NCBI GenBank assembly: GCA_028826165.1
Contig: JAPDFW010000061.1
Location: 372,001 to 436,000, forward strand
Reading direction: 5' to 3'
From: Anaeramoeba ignava
Lineage: Eukaryota > Metamonada > Anaeramoebidae
Length of the DNA stretch: 64,000 nucleotides
In this document: positions 45,596-55,126 of the stretch, in pieces
Layout of the letters: each line of letters opens with the position of its first letter
Position numbering within the stretch: position 1 is the stretch's first letter
Program-made: the position numbers and the translations under genes
Notes under the pieces: generated by a model
Databases searched by the model: none
The model's input: only the letters and a program-made list of their open reading frames with translations
What the model was told of the DNA's origin: nothing

Positions 45596-47431
45596 ATGAA
45601 TGATTGTTTATTTTTTGGTTATAATTATCAGCCAATTCTTTTCAAAAATAAATCAAATAAAATAACAAAACCAATTCAATTTAAATTTGAAAATGAAAAT
45701 GAAAATGAAAATGAAAATGAAAATGAAAATGAAAATGAAAATGAAAATGAAAATGAAAAACAAATTAAACAAATTTCAACAGGAAGATTTTCAACAATTT
45801 TCCTTTTTAAAAATGGAAAAGCAATAGAATATTTAAAAGAAAATGATCCAAAACAAAATCCTGAAAAAATCCAAATTGAAGAAAATATTCAAAAAGTAAC
45901 TGTTGGTTCTCAAAATGAAGCTATTTTAACAATAGAAGGAAATGTATTTGCCAAAGGAAAAGATATTAATCCAAATAATTCAAAAGAATTTATCAATATT
46001 TCATCATTAATTGAAGATAAAAATGATAGAATAATTCAAGATATTGTTTCAGGATCTGGTTCAATTTACTTATTAACTTCAAATCAAAATGTTTATGGAA
46101 TTGGTTCAAATGAATATGGTCAACTTGGTTTTGATTCTAAAACACTTCCAAAAACAGAAAAACCAATTTTAATGATGAAAAATGTTTCTAAAATATTTTT
46201 AGGAAATGCTTCAAAACATGTTTTTCTTTTAAATTCAAATCAAGAATTATTTACATGCGGATATAATAAATATGGTCAAGTTGGATTAGGAGAATCAAGA
46301 AGAGAAGAAATAGAAATACAAAAATTAACCCAAATCCAAAATATTCCAAAAGGTAAAATAATTGATATTAAATGTGGATTGTTTCATTCAATAATGTTGA
46401 TTGAAAATGAAAATCAAAATCAAAATCAAAATCAAAAAAGAAAACTTTATTCATGTGGATATTATCAATATAATGGACTTGGAAAAGAAGATGAAGATAC
46501 TTATGAATTTACTGAAATCAAATCATCTTTATTTGAAAATGATAATATTATTGATTTTTATGTTGGAAGTAATCATACTTTGATTTTAACTTCCAAATCA
46601 AAATTTATAGGATTTGGAGATAATTATTGGGGTCAATTAGGAACTGGAAATACAGAAGATCAATCATTTCCAATTCAAATTGAATTTCCTAAATTAAGAT
46701 TTAATGAAGATATTTTCAATTATCATATTTCTTGTGGATTTCAGAAATCATTTATTTATTATTCTCCTCCTTCTTTTTCCAATCTTGAAGAAGATTTGAT
46801 AAAATTATTTAGAAGAAAAGAATTTTGTGATATTTCATTTAAAACCGAAAATGGAGAAATAATTGAAGCTCATAAATTAATATTGAAATATAGATTAAAT
46901 CAAAATCAAAATCAAATTGAAAAACTTCAAGAAATTATTTCAAATAAATCAATTAAAGAATCAAATCAAATATTTGAAATGATTTATTCAAACAATTCCA
47001 ATATAAATCCAAAATTATATTTTGAAATTAAAGAAATTATAAATTCAAATGAAAAAATAGAAGAAAAAATGAAAAGAATTTATTTAAATGAAAATGAAAA
47101 TGAAAAAGATTTTATTATTGAAAGAAAAGAAAAACAATATAAATTTCCTAAATTAATATTAATAATGAGAAGTGAATTATATCGAGGAATGTTTTTATCT
47201 GTAACTGAAGATAAATCTAATAAAGTTACAGATTATAGTGAAATAAGTAATAAATCATTTCAAATATTTGAATATTGGATTTATTCAAATCAAATTAAAG
47301 AAGGAATTAAAATTACAAAAGAAATTATTGATGAAATTCAAATTGGAATTGATTATTTTCAATTAAATCAAACATATCCAAATTTATTTGATTTATTAAT
47401 TAAAAAATTTAATAATCAAAATCAAAATTAA
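45596..47431 (+). CDS. RCC1-repeat/double-BTB protein, array copy 3
   Basis: 611 residues with the longest acidic tract, (EN)11. Distinctive parts are the start (YNYQPILFKNKSNKITKPIQ), the blade GYNKYGQVGLGESRREEIEI, KCGLFHSIMLIENENQNQNQ (also a QN insertion) and YSCGYYQYNGLGK. BTB unit 1 has CDISFK where copies 1 and 2 have CNISFK. The frame is intact, ending NNQNQN. It shares the CGLFHSIML segment only with copy 4. Confidence 0.9.
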   Translation: MNDCLFFGYNYQPILFKNKSNKITKPIQFKFENENENENENENENENENENENEKQIKQISTGRFSTIFLFKNGKAIEYLKENDPKQNPEKIQIEENIQKVTVGSQNEAILTIEGNVFAKGKDINPNNSKEFINISSLIEDKNDRIIQDIVSGSGSIYLLTSNQNVYGIGSNEYGQLGFDSKTLPKTEKPILMMKNVSKIFLGNASKHVFLLNSNQELFTCGYNKYGQVGLGESRREEIEIQKLTQIQNIPKGKIIDIKCGLFHSIMLIENENQNQNQNQKRKLYSCGYYQYNGLGKEDEDTYEFTEIKSSLFENDNIIDFYVGSNHTLILTSKSKFIGFGDNYWGQLGTGNTEDQSFPIQIEFPKLRFNEDIFNYHISCGFQKSFIYYSPPSFSNLEEDLIKLFRRKEFCDISFKTENGEIIEAHKLILKYRLNQNQNQIEKLQEIISNKSIKESNQIFEMIYSNNSNINPKLYFEIKEIINSNEKIEEKMKRIYLNENENEKDFIIERKEKQYKFPKLILIMRSELYRGMFLSVTEDKSNKVTDYSEISNKSFQIFEYWIYSNQIKEGIKITKEIIDEIQIGIDYFQLNQTYPNLFDLLIKKFNNQNQN

Positions 47432-47920
47432 AATCAAAATCAAAATCAAAATCAAAATCAAAATCAAAATTAAAATTTAAATTAAAATTAAATTTAAAAT
47501 TAAAATCAAAATTAAAATTAAAATTAAAATTAAAATTAAAATTAAAATTAAAATTAAAATTAAAATTAAAATTAAAATTAAAATTAAAATTAAATCAAAA
47601 TTAAAATCAAAATTAAAATTAAAATCAAAATCAAAATCAAAATCAAAATCAAAATCAAAATTAAAATTAAAAACAAAATTTAAAATTAAAAATTAAAATT
47701 AAAATTAAAATTAAAATTAAAATTAAAATCAAAATTAAAATTAAAATTAAAATTAAAATCAAAATCAAAATCAAAATCAAAATCAAAATCAAAATTAAAA
47801 TTAAAATTAAAATCAAAATTAAAATTAAAATTAAAATTAAAATTAAAATTAAAATTAAAATTAAAATCAAAATTAATATTAATATTAAAATTAAAATTAA
47901 AATTAAAATTCCAAAAATAT
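47432..47920. repeat. Longest array spacer, (AAAATT)n/(AAAATC)n
   Basis: About 490 bp of hexamers arranged in alternating blocks of AAAATT and AAAATC, with AATATTAATATT just before the promoter module. The same AATATT block recurs before copy 5. No remnant gene is seen in it. Confidence 0.8.
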
Positions 47921-47946
47921 TTTTTTCATTTTTTTTCTTTTCAAAA
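47921..47946 (+). promoter_or_regulatory. CATT(T)nCTTTTCAAAA module, copy 4
   Basis: Same block as copy 1, here preceded by CCAAAAATAT, which is shared only with copy 5. Confidence 0.5.
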
Positions 47947-49731
47947 ATGAATGATTGTTTATTTTTTGGTAGAAATCAATTTCCAATTCTTTTAAAAAAT
48001 GAACCATATAAAATAGCAAAACCAATTCAATTTAAATTTGAAAATGAAAATGAAAATGAAAATGAAAAACAAATTAAACAAATTTCATCAGGAAATTTTG
48101 CAACAATTTTCCTTTTTGAAAATGGAAAAGCAATAGAATATTTAAATGAAAATTATTCAAATCAAAATACTGAAAAAATTCAAATTGAAGAAAATATTCA
48201 AAAAGTAACTGTTGGTTATCAAAATGAAGCTATTTTAACAAAAGAAGGAAATGTATTTGCAAAAGGAAAAGATATTAATCCAAATAATACAAATGAATTT
48301 ATCAATATTTCATCATTAATTGAAGATAAAAATGATAGAATAATTGAAGATATTGTTTCTGGATTTGGTTCAATTTACTTATTAACTTCAAATCAAAATG
48401 CTTATGGAATTGGTTCAAATGAATATAGTCAACTTGGTTTTGATTCTGAAACACTTGGAAAAACAGAAAAACCAATTTTAATGATGAAAAATGTTTCTAA
48501 AATATTTTCAGGAAATACTTCATTTCATGTTTTTCTTTTAAATTCAAATCAAGAATTATTTGGATTTGGCGATAACAGATTTGGCCAACTTGGATTAGTA
48601 TATACAACAGAAGAAGAAAAAATCCAAAAATTAACACAAATCCAAAATATTCCAAAAGGCAAAATAATTGATATTAAATGTGGATTGTTTCATTCAATAA
48701 TGTTGATTGAAAATGAAAATGAAAATCAAAATGAAAATCCAAAAAGAAAAATTTATTCATGTGGATATTCTAAATATAATGGACTTGGCAAAGATGAAGA
48801 TACTTATGAATTTACTGAAATCAAATCATCTTTATTTGAAAATGATAATATTATTATTGATTTTTATGTTGGAAGTAATCATACTTTGATTTTAACTTCT
48901 AATTCAAAGATGATAGGATTTGGACATAATTATTGGGGTCAATTAGGAACTGGAAATACAGAAGATCAACTAATTCCAATTCAAATTGAACTTCCTAAAT
49001 TAAGATTTAATGAAAATATTTCCAATTATCATATTTCTTGTGGATTTCAGAAATCATTTATTTATTATTCTCCTCTTTCTTTTTCCAATCTTGAAGAAGA
49101 TTTGATAAAACTATTTAGAAGAAAAGAATTTTGTGATATTTCATTTAAAACCGAAAATGGAGAAATAATTGAAGCTCATAAATTAATATTGAAATATAGA
49201 TTAAATCAAAATCAAAATGAAATTGAAAAACTTCAAGAAATTATTTCAAAAAAATCAATTAAAGAATCAAATCAAATATTTGAAATGATTTATTCAAACA
49301 ATTCCAATATAAATCCAAAATTATATTTTGAAATTAAAGAAATTATAAATTCAAATGAAAAAATTGAAGAAACAATGAAAAGAATTTATTTAAATGAAAA
49401 TGAAAATGAAAAAGATTTTATTATTGAAAGAAAAGAAAAACAATATAAATTTCCAAAATTAATATTAATAATGAGAAGTGAATTATATCGAGGAATGTTT
49501 TTATCTGTAACAAATGATAAATCAAATAAAGTTACAGATTATAGTGAATTAAGTAATAAATCATTTCAAATATTTGAATATTGGATTTATTCAAATCAAA
49601 TTAAAGATGATATTCAAATTACACAAGAAATAATTAATGAAATTCAAATTGGAATTGATTATTTTCAATTAAATCAAACAAATCCAAATTTATTTGATTT
49701 ATTAATTAACAAATTTAATAATCAAAATTAA
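47947..49731 (+). CDS. RCC1-repeat/double-BTB protein, array copy 4
   Basis: 594 residues, the shortest intact copy, with (EN)4. The N-terminus is of the copy-2 type (RNQFPILLKNEPYKIAKPIQ). It has FGFGDNRFGQLGLVYTTEEE, then the copy-3-type KCGLFHSIML, then DFYVGSNHTLIL and TGNTEDQLIPIQIELP. BTB unit 2 has VTNDKSNKV where others have VTEDKSNKV. It ends KFNNQN with no tail. The combination of copy-2-like and copy-3-like blocks marks it as mosaic. Confidence 0.9.
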   Translation: MNDCLFFGRNQFPILLKNEPYKIAKPIQFKFENENENENEKQIKQISSGNFATIFLFENGKAIEYLNENYSNQNTEKIQIEENIQKVTVGYQNEAILTKEGNVFAKGKDINPNNTNEFINISSLIEDKNDRIIEDIVSGFGSIYLLTSNQNAYGIGSNEYSQLGFDSETLGKTEKPILMMKNVSKIFSGNTSFHVFLLNSNQELFGFGDNRFGQLGLVYTTEEEKIQKLTQIQNIPKGKIIDIKCGLFHSIMLIENENENQNENPKRKIYSCGYSKYNGLGKDEDTYEFTEIKSSLFENDNIIIDFYVGSNHTLILTSNSKMIGFGHNYWGQLGTGNTEDQLIPIQIELPKLRFNENISNYHISCGFQKSFIYYSPLSFSNLEEDLIKLFRRKEFCDISFKTENGEIIEAHKLILKYRLNQNQNEIEKLQEIISKKSIKESNQIFEMIYSNNSNINPKLYFEIKEIINSNEKIEETMKRIYLNENENEKDFIIERKEKQYKFPKLILIMRSELYRGMFLSVTNDKSNKVTDYSELSNKSFQIFEYWIYSNQIKDDIQITQEIINEIQIGIDYFQLNQTNPNLFDLLINKFNNQN

Positions 49732-49860
49732 AATCAAAATTAAAATCAAAATCAAAATTAAAATTAAAATTAAAATTAAAATTCATTTATAAAATTAAAA
49801 TTAAAATCAAAATTAATATTAATATTAAAATTAAAATTAAAATTAAAATTCCAAAAATAT

Positions 49861-49886
49861 TTTTTTCATTTTTTTTCTTTTTAAAA
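49861..49886 (+). promoter_or_regulatory. CATT(T)nCTTTTTAAAA module, copy 5
   Basis: As copy 4 but with CTTTTTAAAA instead of CTTTTCAAAA, the only base change in the block across the array. Confidence 0.5.
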
Positions 49887-51686
49887 ATGAATGATTGTTT
49901 ATTTTTTGGTTTAAATCCAAAACTTATCAAAAATGAACCATATAAAATAGCAAAACCAATTCAATTTAAATTTGAAAATGAAAATGAAAATGAAAATGAA
50001 AAACAAATTAAACAAATTTCATCAGGAAATTTTGCAACAATTTTCCTTTTTGAAAATGGAAAAGCAATAGAATATTTAAATGAAAATTATTCAAATCAAA
50101 ATACTGAAAAAATTCAAATTGAAGAAAATATTCAAAAAGTAACTGTTGGTTATGATAATGAAGCTATTTTAACAAAAGAAGGAAATGTATTTGCAAAAGG
50201 AGAAGATATTAATCCAAAAAATCCAAATGAATTTATCAATATTTCATCATTAATTGAAGATACAAATGATAGAATAATTCAAGATATTGTTTCTGGATTA
50301 AGTTCAATTTACTTATTAACTTCAAATCAAAATGTTTATGGAATTGGTTCAAATGAATATAGTCAACTTGGTTTTGATTCTGAAACACTTGAAATAACAG
50401 AAAAACCAATTTTAATGATGAAAAATGTTTCTAAAATATTTTCAGGAAATTCTTCACTTCATGTTTTTCTTTTAAATTCAAATCAAGAATTGTTTGGATG
50501 TGGTGATAATAGATATGGTCAACTTGGATTAGGAGAATCAACAAAAGAAGAATCAATCCAAAAATTAACACAAATACAAAATATTCCAAAAGGCAAAATA
50601 ATTGATATTCAATGTGGATGGACTTATTCAATAATGTTGATTGAAAATGAAAATCCAAATCCAAAAAGAAAACTTTATTCATGTGGATATCATGAAGTTA
50701 ATGGACTTGGCAAAAATGATTGTTATGAATTTACTGAAATCAAATCATCTTTATTTGAAAATGATGATAATATTCTTGATTTTTCTGTTGGATTTGCTCA
50801 TACTTTGATTTTAACATCAAATCCAAAATTGATAGGATTTGGAGATAATTTATTTGGTCAATTAGGAACTGGAGATATAAACCTTCAATCTATTCCAATT
50901 CAAATTGAACTTCCTAAATTAAGATTTAATGAAAATATTTCTAATTATCATGTTTATTGTGGATATAATAGTTCATTTCTTTATTATTCTCCTTTTCTTT
51001 CTTCTTTTTCCAATCTTGAAGAAGATTTGATAAAATTATTTGAAAGAAAAGAATTTTGTGATATTTCATTTAAAACCAAAAATGGAGAAATAATTGAAGC
51101 TCATAAATTAATATTAAAATATAGATTAAATCAAAATCAAAATGAAATTGAAAAACTTCAAGAAATTATTTCAAAAAAATCAATTAAAGAATCAAATCAA
51201 ATATTTGAAATGATTTATTCAAACAATTCCAATATAAATCCAATATTATATTCTGAAATTAAAGAAATTATAAATTCCAATGAAAAAATTGAAGAAACAA
51301 TGAAAAGAATTTATTTAAATGAAAATGAAAATGAAAAAGATTTTATTATTGAAAGAAAAGAAAAACAATATAAATTTCCTAAATTAATATTAATAATGAG
51401 AAGTGAATTATATCGAGGAATGTTTTTATCTGTAACAGAAGATAAATCTAATAAAGTTACAGATTATAGTGAATTAAGTAATAAATCATTTCAAATATTT
51501 GAATATTGGATTTATTCAAATCAAATTAAAGATGAAATTCAAATTACTCAAGAAATAATTGATGAATTAGAAATTGGAATTGATTATTTTCAATTAAATC
51601 AAACAAATCCAAATTTATTTGATTTATTAATTAATAAATTTAATAATCAAAATCAAAATCAAAATCAAAATAAAAATCAAAATTAA
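49887..51686 (+). CDS. RCC1-repeat/double-BTB protein, array copy 5 (most divergent propeller)
   Basis: 599 residues with (EN)4. The N-terminus lacks three residues (LNPKLIKNEPYKIAKPIQ). The propeller is the most divergent: GYHEVNGLGKNDCYEF, DFSVGFAHTLILTSNPKLIG, GDNLFGQLGTGDINLQSIPI and HVYCGYNSSFLYYSPFLSSF, while the BTB part is nearly identical to the others. It has LFERKEF (with copy 6) instead of LFRRKEF. The C-terminal tail NQNQNQNQNKNQN matches copy 1 exactly. Faster change in the propeller than in the BTB half would fit selection for new partners. Confidence 0.9.
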   Translation: MNDCLFFGLNPKLIKNEPYKIAKPIQFKFENENENENEKQIKQISSGNFATIFLFENGKAIEYLNENYSNQNTEKIQIEENIQKVTVGYDNEAILTKEGNVFAKGEDINPKNPNEFINISSLIEDTNDRIIQDIVSGLSSIYLLTSNQNVYGIGSNEYSQLGFDSETLEITEKPILMMKNVSKIFSGNSSLHVFLLNSNQELFGCGDNRYGQLGLGESTKEESIQKLTQIQNIPKGKIIDIQCGWTYSIMLIENENPNPKRKLYSCGYHEVNGLGKNDCYEFTEIKSSLFENDDNILDFSVGFAHTLILTSNPKLIGFGDNLFGQLGTGDINLQSIPIQIELPKLRFNENISNYHVYCGYNSSFLYYSPFLSSFSNLEEDLIKLFERKEFCDISFKTKNGEIIEAHKLILKYRLNQNQNEIEKLQEIISKKSIKESNQIFEMIYSNNSNINPILYSEIKEIINSNEKIEETMKRIYLNENENEKDFIIERKEKQYKFPKLILIMRSELYRGMFLSVTEDKSNKVTDYSELSNKSFQIFEYWIYSNQIKDEIQITQEIIDELEIGIDYFQLNQTNPNLFDLLINKFNNQNQNQNQNKNQN

Positions 51687-51761
51687 AATTAAAAATCAAA
51701 ATTAAAATTAAAATTAAAATTAAAATTAAAATTAAAATTAAAAATTAAAATCAAAAATCAT

Positions 51762-51787
51762 TTTTTTCATTTTTTTTCTTTTCAAAA
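51762..51787 (+). promoter_or_regulatory. CATT(T)nCTTTTCAAAA module, copy 6
   Basis: Same block as copy 2, including the AAAATCAAAAATCATT preceding it. Confidence 0.5.
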
Positions 51788-53579
51788 ATGAATGATTGTT
51801 TATTTTTTGGTAGAAATCAATTTCCAATTCTTTTAAAAAATGAACCATATAAAATAGCAAAACCAATTCAATTTAAATTTGAAAATGAAAATGAAAATGA
51901 AAATGAAAATGAAAATGAAAAACAAATTAAACAAATTTCATCAGGAAATTTTGCAACAATTTTCCTTTTTGAAAATGGAAAAGCAATAGAATATTTAAAT
52001 GAAAATTATTCAAATCAAAATACTAAAAAAATTCAAATTGAAGAAAATATTCAAAAAGTAACTGTTGATTATGAAAATGAAGCTATTTTAACAAAAGAAG
52101 GAAATGTATTTGCCAAAGGAAAAGATATTAATCCAAATAATACAAATGAATTTATCAATATTTCATCATTAATTGAAGATAAAAATGATAGAATAATTCG
52201 AAGATATTGTTTCTGGATTTGGTTCAATTTACTTATTAACTTCAAATCAAAATGCTTATGGAATTGGTTCAAATCTATATGGTCAACTTGGTTTTGATTC
52301 TGAAACACTTGGAAAAACAGAAAAACCAATTTTAATGATGAAAAATGTTTCTAAAATATTTTCAGGAAATACTTCATTTCATGTTTTTCTTTTAAATTCA
52401 AATCAAGAATTATTTGGATTTGGCGATAACAGATTTGGCCAACTTGGATTAGTATATACAACAGAAGAAGAAAAAATCCAAAAATTAACCAAAATCCAAA
52501 ATATTCCAAAAGGCAAAATAATTGATATTCAATGTGGGAATGCTTATTCAATAATGCTGATTGAAAATGAAAACCAAAACCAAAATCCAAAAAGAAAAAT
52601 TTATTCAAGTGGATATTCTAAATATAATGGACTTGGCAAAAATGAAGATACTTATGAATTTACTGAAATCAAATCATCTTTATTTGAAAATGATAATAAT
52701 ATTATTGATTTTTATGTTGGAAGTAATCATACTTTGATTTTAACTTCTAATTCAAAGATGATAGGATTTGGACATAATTATTGGGATCAATTAGGAACTG
52801 GAGATACAAAAGATCAATTAATTCCAATTCAAATTGAACTTCCTAAATTAAGATTTAATGAAAATATTTCTAATTATCATATTTCTTGTGGATATTTCAA
52901 TTCATTTATTTACTATTCTCCTTCTTTTTCCAATCTTGAAGAAGATTTGATAAAATTATTTGAAAGAAAAGAATTTTGTGATATTTCATTTAAAACCAAA
53001 AATGGAGAAATAATTTCAGCTCATAAATTAATATTAAAATATAGATTAAATCAAAATCAAAATGAAATTGAAAAACTTCAAGAAATTATTTCAAATAAAT
53101 CAATTAAAGAATCAAATCAAATATTTGAAATGATTTATTCAAACAGAATAATAAATCCAAAATTATATTCTGAAATTAAAGAAATTATAAATTCCAATGA
53201 AAAAATTGAAGAAATAATGAAAAGAATTTATTTAAATGAAAATGAAAATGAAAAAGATTTTATAATTGAAAGAAAAGAAAAACAATATAAATTTCCTAAA
53301 TTAATATTAATAATGAGAAGTGAATTATATCGAGGAATGTTTTTATCTGTAACTGAAGATAAATCTAATAAAGTTACAGATTATAGTGAATTAAGTAATA
53401 AATCATTTCAAATATTTGAATATTGGATTTATTCAAATCAAATTAAAGATGAAATTCAAATTACACAAGAAATTATTCAAGAATTAGAAATTGGAATTGA
53501 TTATTTTCAATTAAATCAAACAAATCCAAATTTATTTGATTTATTAATTAAAAAATTTAATAATCAAAATCAAATTTAA
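51788..53579 (+). CDS. RCC1-repeat/double-BTB protein, array copy 6, one-base frameshift
   Basis: The frame opens as in copies 2 and 4 (RNQFPILLKNEP) with (EN)6. It then breaks at ~52199-52200, where ATAATTCGAAGAT replaces ATAATTGAAGAT (copy 4) or ATAATTCAAGAT (others). The rest continues one base over, open to 53579, with complete blades (GIGSNLYGQLGF, FGFGDNRFGQLGL, GHNYWDQLGTGD) and both BTB units (LFERKEFCDISFK, EIISAHKLILKYR, RSELYRGMFL). The inserted base makes the doublet CG where paralogues have either C or G, which suggests a merged polymorphism rather than decay. The 5' part matches copies 2/4 and the linker YSNRIINPKLYSEI matches copy 2. As written the product would stop at 52297. 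Confidence 0.8.
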
Positions 53580-54377
53580 AATCAAAATAAAAATCAAAAT
53601 TTAAATCAAAATTAAAATCAAAATTTAAATCAAAATTAAAATCAAAATTAAAATTAAAATTAAATTAAAAATTAAAATTAAAATTAAAATTAAAATTAAA
53701 ATTAAAATCAAAATATAAATCAAAAATCAAAATTAAAATCAAAATATAAATATAAATATAAATATCAATATCAATATCAATATCAATATCAATATCAATA
53801 TCAATATCAATATCAATATCAATATCAATATCAATATCAATATCAATATCAATATAAATATCAATATCAATATCAATATCAATATAAATATCAATATCAA
53901 TATAAATATCAATATAAATATAAATATCAATATAAATATCAATATCAATATAAATAAATATCAATATAAATATAAATATCAATATAAATATAAATATAAA
54001 TATCAATATCAATATAAATATAAATATAAATATAAACATAAATATAAATATCAATATCAATATAAATATCAATATCAATATCAATATAAATATAAATATC
54101 AATATCAATATCAATATCAATATCAATATAAATATAAATATAAATATCAATATAAATATAAATATAAATATCAATATAAATATAAATATTAATATAAATA
54201 TAAATATAAATATAAATATCAATATAAATATCAATATCAATATAAATATAAATATAAATATTAATATCAATATAAATATAAATATAAACATAAATATCAT
54301 TATCAATATCAATATCAATATCAATATCAATATCAATATAAATATAAATATAAATATCAATATTAATATCAAAATTA
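53580..54377. repeat. Spacer array: (AAAATT)n then (AATATC)n/(AATATA)n
   Basis: Hexamers of the gene-array type to ~53745, then ~630 bp of AATATC and AATATA units in irregular alternation. Long antisense open frames (DIDIDI, ILIFIF) are composition artefacts. Confidence 0.85.
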
Positions 54378-54412
54378 AAAGAGGAATTGATTATTTTCAA
54401 TTTAAAATAAAT
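54378..54412 (+). pseudogene. Relic of an RCC1-BTB C-terminus
   Basis: GGAATTGATTATTTTCAATT at ~54381-54401 is identical to the codons for GIDYFQL in all six paralogues, embedded between the AATATC array and AT-rich sequence. It is flanked by TTAAAATAAATT instead of the TAAATCAAAC that normally follows. It looks like the last scrap of a seventh array member. Confidence 0.55.
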
Positions 54413-55126
54413 TAAAATAATTAAAATTAAAAAATAAAATTTTTTTTTTGAAATTTTTCTCTCCTTTCATTTCCATTTTTTTCATTTTCATTTACTTTCA
54501 ATTCCTTTTTCATTTTGCTTTTTTATTTTTCACTTTCAAATTTCCTTTTTTAATTTCACATTTATTTTGCTTTTTAATTTATTATTTTAAATTGAAAAAT
54601 TTTTTTCACTAATTCAAACAAAAAACAAAAAAAAAATAAAATAACAACAAAATAATAAAATAAAAGCAAATTAAAAGAAAATTTTAATTAAATTAAATTA
54701 AATTTATTTATTAAAAAATGAATTTAAAAAAATTGAAATGAATAATTTTTATAAAATTATTAGTAATTATTATTAATAAATAAAATTAAAGTTATGCCCC
54801 CCAAAAAAAATTAAATTAAAAAATAATTAAAAAATTTAATTAAAAAATTTAATTAAAAAATTTATCTTAGTTGTAAAAGTTTTTTTTTTGATCATTTTTT
54901 TTATTTTTTATTTTTCATTTTTCATTTTTTTTATTTTTATTTTTTTTATTTTTTTTAGCAGTTTGTAGTTTCAACTCAATTCAATTCAATTCAATTCTTT
55001 TTTTTAATTTACAAAAAAAAAGAAAACAAACAAAGCATTTAATTTCTTTCTTCTTTACTTAAAAAAAAATTTTTTTTTAATTATTTCTTACTTCACTTTA
55101 TTTTCCTTTTTTTTATTTTTTTCAAA
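54413..55126. other. AT-rich intergenic stretch, nothing recognised
   Basis: Poly-T and poly-A runs, a CCCCCC run at ~54797 and several AATTTAATTAAAAAA repeats. No tRNA, ORF or long array. The last ~100 bp are T-rich and probably the leader of the next gene. Confidence 0.5.

Noticed and set aside
53665-54400. Minus-strand ORFs of 69-235 residues (ILIFIF, DIDIYI)
   Set aside because: They arise from AATATC/AATATA repeats that happen to lack stops; no domain, leader or splice context.
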